NCBI GenBank assembly: GCA_021155915.1
Contig: JAJNBE010000033.1
Coordinates: 1 to 45,501 of the forward strand
Direction of reading: 5' to 3'
From: Solimicrobium sp.
GTDB lineage: Bacteria; Pseudomonadota; Gammaproteobacteria; Burkholderiales; Burkholderiaceae_D
DNA: 45,501 nucleotides
Positions within the stretch are counted from its first letter, which is position 1; each line of letters begins with the position of its first letter. Positions 1-8,064 of the stretch are shown piece by piece. The notes under the pieces were generated by a model, which was given only the letters and a program-made list of their open reading frames with translations, had not been told where the DNA came from and made no database searches. Position numbers and translations under genes: made by a program.

Positions 1-405
1 CCTTCAATTTTGGCTCTGCGCCTTTGGTTTTACGGAACCTCAAGCATAATCCATGTCGCTTGAAGTGCGGTAGGTCAATACATTATGTCTAGGATTATCG
101 TGGCTAACCGCAGTAATTTTTTCAACTGCCAAATAAGCAACTTTTACTCATGCGTCAGCCCCATCACAAGGTGTCGGCAATTACCATCCGCTGCCAAAGC
201 TACTCCTACCTTTTGCCATGGCACAAATACCCCGCGTACTCTTAGCATCACAGTATCTGACAGCGTAGTCAGACTTCCTCCTACAGACGTTCTGATTCAT
301 GTAGAGCAAGATTATCTTGAAGTGGAATCGCCGGCACTTCGCAGTAAGTTTTCCCTACAATTTCCGCAACGCAGACGGCGCATGCATGAAAAAAAGGAGC
401 GAGAT

Positions 406-1167
406 ATGTTGAATAAAATAGTCTTTTTGCCGACTTTATTATGGATGTGTATATCACTTCCATCTTATGCCTATGTCATCGGCGCAAATTTAACGATTGA
501 AAACGCTACTGATGTCCCAATGGAATTAACCGTGTACCGACTTAATGGGCAGGATTCTATTCATAAAAGTATTCCTGCTCATCAGACGACACCCATTTAC
601 ATGGAAAATGGCGATCATTCAGGCTACTTATATCAAGCAGCCGTCGCACCGTTCAGCATCAGAGATGCCAAAGAAAAAACCGAGTACGTGAATGGACGAG
701 TAGCGTATTACGTAGGAGCGGCTTTTTGGTCTAAATATAGTTTTCTAGATTCGGTGCTGGCCGGACCGGGTATCACCCTTGATCAGAGCTACTCGTGCGG
801 CAACGGGGGTTCCGGTACCATTTTTGAAAATAAAATTATATTAAGCGGACATCCAGGTGAAGCGGCACCAATTAACCCACATCGTCCATTTATTCGGTGT
901 GAGGGATTAAAAGCAAGTGAACTCACTAAGGATCAATACCTGCTCAAATGCAGTAACAATACAGAGGTAATCTTTTCAAAACTTTTTCCTAGTTTTACTA
1001 ACGAAGAATGTCAACCCGGCGCCGGAAAAGCTTGCCATTGGTGGACAGGTAATCGTAACACTGTATTTTCAGCAGACCCGTACCTCGTTCGGAACTATGG
1101 CTATAAATATGCCATTGACAAAGGAATTGGAACTCCTTATTGCCAGACATTTGAAGAGCTGCTTTAA
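406..1167 (+). CDS. Secreted protein of unknown function, 253 aa
   Basis: The frame is open from position 85, but the best start is the ATG at 406. It is preceded by an AAGGAG ribosome-binding site at 394-399 and opens a clear signal peptide: MLNK, a hydrophobic run, then a likely cleavage after SYA. The mature part has six cysteines spread over its second half (in SYSCGN, IRCEG, LKCSN, EECQP, KACHW and PYCQT), which suggests a disulfide-bonded periplasmic or exported protein. I recognise no domain. It stands alone, with no operon partner within 1 kb. The 107 codons upstream of the ATG do not look like protein and are left out. The start is fairly sure; the function is unknown. Confidence 0.7.
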   Translation: MLNKIVFLPTLLWMCISLPSYAYVIGANLTIENATDVPMELTVYRLNGQDSIHKSIPAHQTTPIYMENGDHSGYLYQAAVAPFSIRDAKEKTEYVNGRVAYYVGAAFWSKYSFLDSVLAGPGITLDQSYSCGNGGSGTIFENKIILSGHPGEAAPINPHRPFIRCEGLKASELTKDQYLLKCSNNTEVIFSKLFPSFTNEECQPGAGKACHWWTGNRNTVFSADPYLVRNYGYKYAIDKGIGTPYCQTFEELL

Positions 1168-1666
1168 GAAACAAGGAAATACTGCTTAATTCCTCTATCT
1201 TTAAGCCGTATGAGCTCAAATTAGTTTTGACAGAAATTCCACCGAAATTGATCATTGTCAACTCAGATGCACCTAGAGTTTTAAGATTCAATTTCTGTTC
1301 ATTCCGCTTGGATGAGCGCCACGGCCGGATGCTACTCCTTTACACCCGGATACAGCTACGGCCGCTTTTTTATTTGAATTATCGAAATGAACTCCCTTGT
1401 ATTTAGGATAATTTTGTTCGATGGATATTAATCGGCCTCTTCGCAGGCATCGCCTCGATGTTAGTTTAAGCTTGAGATACGTCTGCGTCTGCCCCCCTAA
1501 GAACCCTGAGTGTTTGCTTTCTAAGAATCCGGCTTGAGGAAACTACCTTAAAGAATTACTGTTGAGCAAGCTGCTAAAAAAAAATCTAAGTGCACTCGTC
1601 TTTTTTTTTCTGAGACGTTATTTCTGGGTTTAATTTAAAATTTCAATTATAATCACCCGTCTTAAG
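1168..1666. other. Intergenic region before tRNA-Arg
   Basis: No convincing gene lies in these 499 bases. The stretch holds several A/T runs (poly-A near 1577, poly-T near 1603) and, at its right end, a promoter-like sequence in front of the tRNA. A GC-rich patch at 1318-1372 ends in a T-run after GGCCGC and might stop transcription from the upstream secreted-protein gene, but I could not draw a clean stem. Confidence 0.5.
1625..1653 (+). promoter_or_regulatory. Probable promoter of tRNA-Arg
   Basis: A perfect -10 hexamer TATAAT at 1648-1653 lies 13 bases before the first base of the tRNA, as expected if the transcript starts around 1660. No good -35 box is visible at the right distance (TGGGTT at 1625-1630 is the best), so the promoter probably depends on its -10 and the A/T-rich sequence upstream. 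Confidence 0.5.
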
Positions 1667-1743
1667 CTGCCCTTAGCTCAACTGGATAGAGCAATGCCCT
1701 TCTAAGGCATAGGTTGCTGGTTCGATTCCAGCAGGGCAGACCA
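1667..1743 (+). tRNA. tRNA-Arg (anticodon TCT)
   Basis: A full cloverleaf can be drawn. The acceptor stem is CTGCCCT (1667-1673) pairing with AGGGCAG (1733-1739). The D-arm is GCTC/GAGC and the T-arm is GCTGG-TTCGATT-CCAGC. The anticodon stem ATGCC/GGCAT encloses the loop CTTCTAA, so the anticodon is TCT (1701-1703), reading AGA. The discriminator A at 1740 is followed by an encoded CCA (1741-1743). Confidence 0.95.
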
Positions 1744-1866
1744 GAAATTATCGTTCAATGCGATTAACTCCATAAATCTTGCAACTCCCCCTCAAGAAAA
1801 GCATGTTCTGTTTCATCTAGGCGTTAATGTAAGGCTCCGCATCAAGAAACCAACCCTTCGCATCGT

Positions 1867-1950
1867 CTTGGCGACCCCGTCTAGGCGACCCCGTCTAGGC
1901 GACCCCGTCTTGGCGACCCCGTCTAGGCGACCCCGTCTTGGCGACCCCGT
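1867..1950. repeat. 14-bp tandem array, six units
   Basis: Six head-to-tail copies of CTAGGCGACCCCGT, in which the third base is A in three units and T in the other three. The same unit forms a seven-copy array at 10049-10146. Fourteen is not a multiple of three, so reading frames through the array shift with each unit, and the frames that cross it are not genes. The last unit runs directly into an inverted-repeat element that starts at 1949. Confidence 0.9.
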
Positions 1951-2068
1951 CATTCTTGCGTTGGTTTTGGCGGGAATCCAGTAGTCTAAATTTATGGTGA
2001 TAGCCATCATTATTTATCTGATTTGCAGTTGAGAAAACAAATTGGTCTTCAACCAACGCGGGGATGAC
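1949..2068. repeat. REP-like intergenic element bounded by inverted repeats
   Basis: The left arm GTCATTCTTGCGTTGG (1949-1964) is answered by CCAACGCGGGGATGAC (2053-2068), whose complement GTCATCCCCGCGTTGG matches at 13 of 16 positions. Inside lies GGCGGGAATCCAGTAG followed by a TAAATTTATGG...AGCCATCA segment. A related sequence with the same order of blocks occurs at 30327-30402, so this is a dispersed intergenic repeat. The GTCATTC...GGGAATCCAG form is common among bacterial REP sequences. Confidence 0.65.
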
Positions 2069-2352
2069 GGCCAACGCAATTGAGCGAATCAACTTCCCCC
2101 TTTATTCTGCAAAAAAGCCAGAGAAGTCCACTTAGCTCGGTAGCACCACCTGCATTTCACGAGTGTCTTTTTAATCCAACCATTGAGACCCATCATCTTC
2201 TTAGGATGTTGCAACTGTCTATTGAAAAATTTGGGTTCAAGAACTAAAGCTGAACTACCTGGGAAATTAACCGGCCTTTCCAATAACGCACGTTCTAGCC
2301 TATACTAAGTCGTTGTAACTTCCGACCCGTGTCCATAGAAAGGAACTCACTC
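2069..2352. other. Intergenic region, no gene seen
   Basis: The 284 bases between the REP-like element and the next gene hold only short frames without ribosome-binding sites or recognisable protein. The promoter of the following secreted-protein gene should lie near its right end. Confidence 0.4.
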
Positions 2353-3012
2353 ATGAAACTATTATTAAATTTAATAATACTCTGTAATTTTGCATTGATG
2401 ACCCCGTTAAGTTTAGCGGACAAATATTTGAAATCACTTGAGCAAATAATGAAACCTCCTCCGGGTGCTTCTCCGATTTTAGCCTGCAGTAAAAATGAAA
2501 AAAAACAGGTTTTAGAATTGATCAAACGTGACAATATTGAGGCTTTTAAAGAGGTTCAATTCAAAATTGATAGTAAGGGAATAATCTCTGACCAAAACAA
2601 TGATGGTACGTATGAAATATACAAAGGAAATTTTAGCAATGAAGGAATCGTTGAGTACGCTATTGTTTCGACGGGTGGAACAGGTGGCTATAACACCGTT
2701 AAAATATTCAAGTTAGTAAAAGACCATCTACTCGATGCTAACTTGGATGAAGTGATTTCTCATGATTTATTGCATGGTGGCGATGTAGGTCCTGGTTTTT
2801 ACGGCCACACTGCTAGCCCATTTGCCATTATAAAAGGAGGAAAAACCTATATTCGCTATATGGATCTTCCTGCATCAAGAAATTACGATAAAACTCAGCT
2901 GACTTTATGTACTTATTTATGGGAGAAAAATAAGATTAGTTTAAGCGGGCCTAACTATACATTTTTGCCCGGCAATGAAAAACTCAGCGAAGCAAAAAAC
3001 TGTATTCATTAA
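2353..3012 (+). CDS. Secreted protein of unknown function, 219 aa
   Basis: I chose the ATG at 2353 because AAAGGA lies eight bases upstream and because the product then opens with a standard signal peptide (MKLLLNL, a hydrophobic core, cleavage near SLA). The frame also offers an ATG at 2329, which would put eight residues before the signal. The mature protein has an acidic Asp/Asn-rich stretch (DQNNDGTYEIYKGNF, around residues 81-95) that resembles a calcium-binding or EF-like loop, and a Gly-rich segment (STGGTGGYNT) after it. I do not recognise a family. It is monocistronic: a strong terminator follows 43 bases after its stop. Confidence 0.7.
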   Translation: MKLLLNLIILCNFALMTPLSLADKYLKSLEQIMKPPPGASPILACSKNEKKQVLELIKRDNIEAFKEVQFKIDSKGIISDQNNDGTYEIYKGNFSNEGIVEYAIVSTGGTGGYNTVKIFKLVKDHLLDANLDEVISHDLLHGGDVGPGFYGHTASPFAIIKGGKTYIRYMDLPASRNYDKTQLTLCTYLWEKNKISLSGPNYTFLPGNEKLSEAKNCIH

Positions 3013-3055
3013 CTTGGCTTTAACGTATCGAAAAAATATCAGGATAATCAATAAT

Positions 3056-3089
3056 GCGCGTCCGATTCTAGGATCAGACGCGCTTTTTA
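3056..3089 (+). terminator. Rho-independent terminator
   Basis: GCGCGTC (3056-3062) pairs with GACGCGC (3077-3083), with further pairing of CGAT/ATC towards the loop, followed at once by TTTTT. It serves the secreted-protein gene that ends at 3012. Confidence 0.85.
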
Positions 3090-3113
3090 TTATCCAAGAT
3101 TCCTCTGTTGAAC

Positions 3114-3179
3114 AGGCTCGCCATAGGCTTGCCATAGGCTCGCCACAGGCTTGCCATAGGCTCGCCACAGGCTCGCTAA
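3114..3179. repeat. 11-bp tandem array, about six units
   Basis: Units of AGGCTYGCCAY follow one another with an exact 11-base period from 3114. C/T variation occurs at unit positions 6 and 11, and the last unit is degenerate (AGGCTCGCTA). The array starts 25 bases past the terminator. It differs from the 14-bp arrays in both period and sequence. Confidence 0.85.
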
Positions 3180-3615
3180 GGCTCAAGTGTGCGTTTTTAT
3201 TCCCTAAGGAACGTACTGATGAGATTACCTTTATCTTATAAGAGATTTCTTGTCAGATCTACCTCAATTGATCCAACTTATCGTTACAGGTTGCCGCCTC
3301 TTCCGCGGCCCACGGATTAGCACGAAATGTGATCGTAGTTCCTACTTTTTTTAACATATCGTCATCTGAAATTTATTTGTGTGCAGTTAAAACCGGCAAT
3401 CCACCATTTATCCTCCCAAAATTCATTAATATTTCCTGATTTATCTATAAGACAGCGAGTGGCTCTCGTATGGGTTTTCGCTAATGCACCGCGCCGTGTT
3501 TTCAACTAATGCAAAGCCTCTGACCTTATATTCCTTGCCTCGAACTTTAGGCCACTATTTTAACCACCTCCGCAGAAGAAAAGCGCGTTAGATTATTGTC
3601 TACTAAAGCACCAAA
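3180..3615. other. Intergenic region, no gene seen
   Basis: I see no gene, stable RNA or long repeat between the 11-bp array and the end of the acetyltransferase gene. Confidence 0.4.
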
Positions 3616-4074
3616 TTACGACCACTCCCATACGGCATCGGGACAGCGCTCTTCGTTAGCAAAACCATTTCTTAATTCTATTATTTTAAATCCCTGCCGT
3701 TCATAAAAACACTGAGCCCTACTATTTTTCTGAAAAATATGCAGGCGAATAGGAGCGCCCAGCCGCTGTTTAGCCAATTTTACTAACGAAGATCCAATAC
3801 CCTGTCGAACGGCGGAAGGCGCAATATACAATTGCTCAATCCAACCCATATTATATTTTTTCGATAACACCATCATCCCTACAATAACACCATTTTTTTC
3901 CGCCAAAATCAGACATTGAGTAGTAACCATATTATCTATCCATCGATACACACTTTCATCGGAGTGCACAAGCACAGCAAAGGATAGGAATGCCCTGCGT
4001 GAGGCTAAATAGAGTTCTGTTATTGCCTTCACATCTGGTTGAAGAGCAATACGAAATAGTAAGATGTCGGGCAT
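3616..4074 (-). CDS. GNAT-family N-acetyltransferase, 152 aa
   Basis: The length and layout are those of a single GNAT domain, which moves an acetyl group from acetyl-CoA to an amine. Motif A is visible as IEQLYIAPSAVRQGIGSSLV (about residues 79-98), where the beta-4 strand leads into the R/QxxGxG/A pyrophosphate loop (RQGIGS). Motif B follows as RAQCFYERQGFK, with the usual FYxxxGF. The N-terminus (LFRIALQPDVKAITELY) fits the alpha-1 region that binds substrate. The substrate cannot be told. The gene stands alone. The start is an ATG. Confidence 0.85.
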   Translation of the reverse strand: MPDILLFRIALQPDVKAITELYLASRRAFLSFAVLVHSDESVYRWIDNMVTTQCLILAEKNGVIVGMMVLSKKYNMGWIEQLYIAPSAVRQGIGSSLVKLAKQRLGAPIRLHIFQKNSRAQCFYERQGFKIIELRNGFANEERCPDAVWEWS

Positions 4075-4224
4075 AGTGGAATCTGCGTACAGTGCAACGC
4101 TATTCGCACCTGTGCAGAAATGGCGATGCTCCGGTTAGCACTAATTATTTTTTGATCGGACCCTGGAAGAGCCGTAAACAAACATAGCGGGATCCCAAGA
4201 GTTCTAATAGGGTTGAGAGAAATG

Positions 4225-5238
4225 CTAAAAATTTATTTGTACTTCCGTGGATGTAGACTTAACGTTATATTTCGGAAAATATATTTGGGGAAATCCAGTT
4301 AAATAATGTTCAGTACTCAACGTGGTATTTGCGCCGCCACCTTCTGGTACATCGTAGAAAGCAATATTAGCAGTCTCCTGCATTTCTTTGAAATGATACG
4401 CCGGATAAGCCTTATCAGCCCAAGGGTCACAAATAACCGCCTCAACACCCCATGTAGTTATATCGTTAGAATCGCTATCAGGTGCCCTGCCAATAACAAG
4501 AAACTGATGGTGATCTAGCACTGCAACTTCAACGGATACATCGTATTTACTTTGAATAAAACTTCGCGTAAGAAATGCTAGTACGTGACAACCACCTCCC
4601 TCAAGGCGATTTTCTAACTCTTTTTTTTCTTCAATTTCGCTTTCTGTTAATACGCCATAGTTATCTATTAATTTTTCCAAAATTGAATCATATTTATCGA
4701 TAATAGAAGACTGAGCCATGTAATAGTTTTTGTGAGTCAAGTTAGTGCATTTCAAGACGTAATAATCCATAACTTCTTTTCGATTAGTGGCCCCTAGTTT
4801 GCAACGGTTCCTGCATTGCTGCAAACCGTATTCTGCATACATCATGTTATCGGATATCTTACTGTTACCAAAAGCGCTAACTTCGTGTACTTTTTGCTGA
4901 AATTCTAAAAACAGAGTAAACATATTTTCGTAGCTGGTTGATCTACTAACCAGCGCCATATCAAAGCATGCTGCGCGCAGATCAGAATTCTTAAACATAT
5001 CTTCAAGCAAATTAAGTTGCTTTTCGGCGAATGTAGAAGGATCTATTTTTGCTTCCGTAGAGTCCCATATGTTAGCAAAGCAATGTTCCATTATCGCCCG
5101 CTCCTGATCACAGTAACGCCAGTCAGTACACAGAGTGTCTAACCTTACCTTTACTTTGTTTTGATTAATTTGCATTAAAGAGGGCTGCGTTATTACTGTA
5201 TTAGTGCGCGCTAAATTACTGAAATTTACTGCTTCCAT
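4225..5238 (-). CDS. Candidate secreted Cys-His-Asp hydrolase (effector-like), 337 aa
   Basis: The C-terminal third carries three blocks in the order of a papain/transglutaminase-like active site: GGGCHVLAF (Cys217), VLDHHQFLVIGR (His243/His244) and AVICDPWA (Asp271), with a Trp at 263 before the Asp. Spacing and flanking residues fit a Cys nucleophile at a helix start, a His on a strand and an Asp on the next strand. The first 200 residues are mostly helical and unlike any family I recall. There is no signal peptide, which fits a substrate of a type IV or similar secretion system, but I can see no secretion signal directly. The ribosome-binding site is AAGAGAGA before the ATG. The catalytic fold is inferred from motifs only; whether it is a protease, deamidase or acyltransferase is open. 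Confidence 0.55.
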   Translation of the reverse strand: MEAVNFSNLARTNTVITQPSLMQINQNKVKVRLDTLCTDWRYCDQERAIMEHCFANIWDSTEAKIDPSTFAEKQLNLLEDMFKNSDLRAACFDMALVSRSTSYENMFTLFLEFQQKVHEVSAFGNSKISDNMMYAEYGLQQCRNRCKLGATNRKEVMDYYVLKCTNLTHKNYYMAQSSIIDKYDSILEKLIDNYGVLTESEIEEKKELENRLEGGGCHVLAFLTRSFIQSKYDVSVEVAVLDHHQFLVIGRAPDSDSNDITTWGVEAVICDPWADKAYPAYHFKEMQETANIAFYDVPEGGGANTTLSTEHYLTGFPQIYFPKYNVKSTSTEVQINF

Positions 5239-6024
5239 TATTTTTCTCTCTTATTAGGTTGGAATGAATTTACTTTATTAGCAAAAACATTCATTGGCTT
5301 TACTTAATATCCATCAGTGACAATAAAGGTGTGAGTGCAATTCTCTTTACCCCAAAATCCCTGAAACTTAGCATGGGGATAGCTAAAACAGCTGAATGAA
5401 GTCGGATGTTGTCAGATTTACGATGCAAATCAAAATATTGAGCAAAAAATTCGATGAACTGTGTGCCGCTCAGATGTTTAATCATCCGTTGATCCTAAAT
5501 CCCACCGCGCCCATTATGGCAAAATAGGTATGGCTGAGATATTGGGGTTTTCCGCATAAGGGTAAACCCATGGCGAGGGCGTGGAAAGTAATTGTGGGTA
5601 AAACTGGTAAAGTATTTGCGGCGGGTCAAAAGAGTTATCCTAAAGAAGACTAAAATTAGCTAGTGCTAGCTACGTCTATGGCGGACGTACCAGCGTAACG
5701 CTGCAGATTCTAGGCAATCGAACAAGCTTTGACGATTGGTCAACGAAGACTATTACCAGAGATCTACCTGTAAGCCTTCTCTCAGAATAGTTTCGTTACG
5801 TCAAGTTAATTTATTTCTCAAAATTTCGATCAAACCTGACGAGGGATGGCCTTTTAAAGGGAAGAATCGACAAAAGTCGGGACATGCATTGGCAGCAACG
5901 AATTGGTGAGTCTTTTAATAAAACCATTGTCGCACTTCAGTTCGTTTTAGCCGGTAAAAATCGATGGATTAAACTTCACCCACCACCAACTCGAATTCTA
6001 GCTCAACTTCCTAGGAGGTTTTTG
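5239..6024. other. Degraded intergenic region with short frames
   Basis: This 786-base gap holds short frames only. A 61-codon minus-strand frame at 5300-5485 is listed separately. A 27-codon plus frame at 5571-5654 (beginning MARAWKVIVG) has a Lys-rich end and could be the tail of a lost gene. The start of the hydrolase frame can be read back to 5884, but that part has no ribosome-binding site and does not look like the family. The region looks eroded rather than regulatory. Confidence 0.4.
5300..5485 (-). pseudogene. Possible gene fragment, 61 codons
   Basis: An ATG-initiated frame with a plausible start segment, FIEFFAQYFDLHRKSDNIRLH. The Y-x(3)-H-x(4)-N-x(3)-H spacing recalls the N-terminus of the Mpo1/DUF962 membrane proteins, but the multi-helix membrane part that should follow is missing, so at best this is a remnant. 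No ribosome-binding site is obvious. The assignment is weak, and the frame may be chance. Confidence 0.2.
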
Positions 6025-6702
6025 ATGACTGCACAATATAAAGAATATGTCGAAATAAAGGTGGATTCCAATTACCTTGAAGGCATGCTAGAAGTCCCTG
6101 AAAATGCGGTTGGGATCGTAGCATTTTCACTCGCAGGAGATAGTGATCGACTAAGCCCGCGTAATAATTATTTGGCTGCACAACTACGGAAGGCACACAT
6201 CGGGACGTTATTAATTAATTTATTAACGAAACAAGAAAATCAAATTTACGCTAGCAGATTTAATATCAATTTATTGACCCAACGGCTGAATGGAATATGC
6301 CATTGGATAGAGCAAAGCAAACTTACTTCGAAACTACCGTTAGGACTTTTTGGTATCAATACCGGCGTAGCAGCCATCCTACAAGTTGCGGCTACGCACA
6401 GTAAAGGAATCGCGGCAATGGTCGGTTGCAGAGGTAGACCTGACCTTGCTAATCAGCGGACAATAAAAAGTATCTCCGCACCGACTCTATTTATTGTTGG
6501 AGGTCGCGACCCTAGCGTTTTGACGATGAACCGACGTGTCTATTTTGCATTAAACTGTAAAAAGAAATTGGAAATTATTTCAGGTGCAACACATTTGTTT
6601 GAAGAGCCTGGTGCATTAGAAAAAGTAGCTGAATTAGCGGTCGCATGGTTTTTGAAGTTTATGGTGCCGCCAATTTTTGCGCATCATTCGATAAAAATTT
6701 AA
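6025..6702 (+). CDS. Dienelactone-hydrolase-like alpha/beta protein lacking the Ser nucleophile, 225 aa
   Basis: The start at 6025 is fixed by a perfect AGGAGG (6014-6019) five bases upstream; the frame is open further up but without signals. The protein follows the alpha/beta-hydrolase family often fused to phosphoribosyltransferases: GIVAFSLAGDSDRLSPRN near residue 30, a VGCRGRPDLA block, and APTLFIVGGRDPSVL with Asp162. The conserved GATHLFEEPGALEKV carries His190. The nucleophile elbow, normally G-x-S-x-G, reads G-I-N-T-G, so the catalytic Ser is Asn112 (codon AAT at 6358-6360). Asp and His are kept. Either the enzyme is inactive and has a binding role, or this is recent decay. The phosphoribosyltransferase half is absent. 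Confidence 0.8.
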   Translation: MTAQYKEYVEIKVDSNYLEGMLEVPENAVGIVAFSLAGDSDRLSPRNNYLAAQLRKAHIGTLLINLLTKQENQIYASRFNINLLTQRLNGICHWIEQSKLTSKLPLGLFGINTGVAAILQVAATHSKGIAAMVGCRGRPDLANQRTIKSISAPTLFIVGGRDPSVLTMNRRVYFALNCKKKLEIISGATHLFEEPGALEKVAELAVAWFLKFMVPPIFAHHSIKI

Positions 6703-6799
6703 CCGAGACATTAAATAATTCAGCGATATGGCGTCCGCTTATGCTAACTGCGCAGGAAAAATTTATCCATTTATTAAAATCAGGTTACAGGAGAACATC

Positions 6800-7219
6800 A
6801 TGAAAAAATTTATAAGGCCTTTTTTATTGTTGATAAGTTTATATTTCGGCTTTTTGAGTGTCAGTTTTTCTACAGATACGGTTTCACATGCCGTTCAGCC
6901 GGGTCGAGGCGTTGAGAATGCAATAAGTGGAGGGGTGGGAGAAGAACAGCGACAAGCTATCAGACAAATGCGTAAAAAATATAATCTTCAAATAACTTTT
7001 GCGAAAAAAGTAACGGGCAGCTATGTTGCTGATGTGCATGTCAACATTCACAATATGTCCGGAGAAGAGCTGTTTGAAGCGGACGGGGTAAATCCGGTGC
7101 TGTTAGTAAAAATGGCTCCCGGTAAGTATCGCATCACAGCGGATTATGAAGGTAAGTCTCAAAGCAAATCAGTAACCGTTAATAGGAAAGGATTAAAAGA
7201 ATTAACGTTTTATTGGTGA
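6800..7219 (+). CDS. Small secreted protein with carboxypeptidase-regulatory-like domain, 139 aa
   Basis: AGGAGA lies just before the ATG at 6800, which opens a signal peptide (MKKFIRPF, hydrophobic core, cleavage near FST). After a Gly-rich linker (ISGGVGEEQRQAIRQM), residues 62-139 form a small beta-sandwich-like unit. It has the pattern YVADVHVNIHN, then LLVKMAPGKYRITADYEGKS, then SVTVNRKG, as in the carboxypeptidase regulatory-like or PEGA-type domains of periplasmic proteins. A similar architecture (Gly-Gly-x-Gly-x-x-E-Q-Q-x-x-x-R, then the beta domain) is familiar from hypothetical periplasmic proteins of proteobacteria. The role is unknown. Confidence 0.65.
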   Translation: MKKFIRPFLLLISLYFGFLSVSFSTDTVSHAVQPGRGVENAISGGVGEEQRQAIRQMRKKYNLQITFAKKVTGSYVADVHVNIHNMSGEELFEADGVNPVLLVKMAPGKYRITADYEGKSQSKSVTVNRKGLKELTFYW

Positions 7220-7241
7220 TAGCAGGGGGCAATATTTTCTA

Positions 7242-7272
7242 GCCGCACATTCCAGGCACGCTGAGGTGCGGC
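7242..7272. terminator. Hairpin between converging genes
   Basis: GCCGCAC (7242-7248) pairs with GTGCGGC (7266-7272) between the stop of the small secreted protein and the stop of the FNR-type regulator. There is no U-run on either strand, so it may act only weakly as a terminator. Confidence 0.35.
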
Positions 7273-7278
7273 ACAAGA

Positions 7279-8064
7279 TTAATTAGTGTAGCGCGAAGAA
7301 GATTGTAAATTATTTAGCGCTTTGATATCATTTATGTGAACTTTCCTTTGATGCACTGAAATAATTCCTGACTCGTTTAACGACGATAAAACACGGCTTA
7401 CCGTTTCTAACGTTATCCCTAAATAGCTCCCAATTTCGCATCTTGACATACGTAGATTAAATTCATTTCCCGAATAACCTAACGACGAGAACCGGTTAGA
7501 TAAGAGTAATAAAAATTGCACAACTCGCGCTTCAGCTTTTGACTTTCCTAAAATACATAGTCGGGTTTGCTGACTCATTAGTTCTTTACTAAATAGACTA
7601 AAAACCGCCTGTTCAAATTGTTCGTTATGATGACTTAACCTTATTAACTTACTATAAGGTAACTTAATGATATTACAGTCAGCTAATGCTATCACCTCCG
7701 AATTATGATGCCGGGTATGCAAACTGTCTATGGCAAGCACATCACCCTGCATAGGAAAACTAAGCACTTGCTCGTTTCCAGCATCGTCATACAAAATAGA
7801 TTTCAAAAATCCGGAATTAACCAAATAAAGCGATTCAAATCGTTGACCCAGGGAGTAAATATGTTGTCCGGTTTTGTAATTAATATGCTGAAAATGGTCA
7901 TTCTCATCGCATGCATTTTTTGCTATGTGTATATGCAGAAAATTTCCAATCTCGGAAGAACTTGACCATAACTTCAGGTCGTTCGGAGCTTTGATAACGG
8001 ACATATTAGGAGACCACTGAGCAGGCTTGGAAGCAGTAGGCATTAAGGAATTAATAGGTGGCAT
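7279..8064 (-). CDS. CRP/FNR-family regulator without the FNR cysteine cluster, 261 aa
   Basis: I start at the ATG at 8064, which has GGGAG eight bases upstream. The cyclic-nucleotide-binding-like beta-roll runs from about residue 55 to 135 (GQHIYSLGQRFESLYLVNSGFLKS). It is followed by the dimer helix and an FNR-type winged helix (MSRCEIGSYLGITLETVSRVL, about residues 206-226) that parallels E. coli FNR [21 protein letters not shown]. The recognition residues E-x-x-S-R are kept, so it should bind FNR-like TTGAT-N4-ATCAA sites. The N-terminal Cys triad that holds the 4Fe-4S cluster is absent: the only cysteines are at 52, 130, 170 and 209. Oxygen sensing by a cluster is therefore unlikely. It lies 82 bases behind cfa on the same strand and may be cotranscribed. 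Confidence 0.85.
   Translation of the reverse strand: MPPINSLMPTASKPAQWSPNMSVIKAPNDLKLWSSSSEIGNFLHIHIAKNACDENDHFQHINYKTGQHIYSLGQRFESLYLVNSGFLKSILYDDAGNEQVLSFPMQGDVLAIDSLHTRHHNSEVIALADCNIIKLPYSKLIRLSHHNEQFEQAVFSLFSKELMSQQTRLCILGKSKAEARVVQFLLLLSNRFSSLGYSGNEFNLRMSRCEIGSYLGITLETVSRVLSSLNESGIISVHQRKVHINDIKALNNLQSSSRYTN

Noticed and set aside
85..405. Upstream extension of the first secreted protein (107 codons)
   Set aside because: The ribosome-binding site and signal peptide both mark the ATG at 406; the upstream part is Arg/Pro/Ser-rich without protein-like character.
1667..1743. tRNA-Arg as attachment site of a genomic island
   Set aside because: No integrase gene and no repeated 3' tRNA sequence were found in the window.
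1867..1950. CRISPR array
   Set aside because: Units are contiguous and 14 bases long with no spacers, and no cas genes are present. The same holds for the arrays at 3114 and 10049.
1813..2092. Minus-strand frames reading GSPRRGRLDGVAKT repeats
   Set aside because: They are translations of the 14-bp tandem array and the REP-like element, with no ribosome-binding site.
5571..5654. 27-codon frame MARAWKVIVG...
   Set aside because: Too short and unassigned; noted only as possible debris in the gap before the hydrolase gene.
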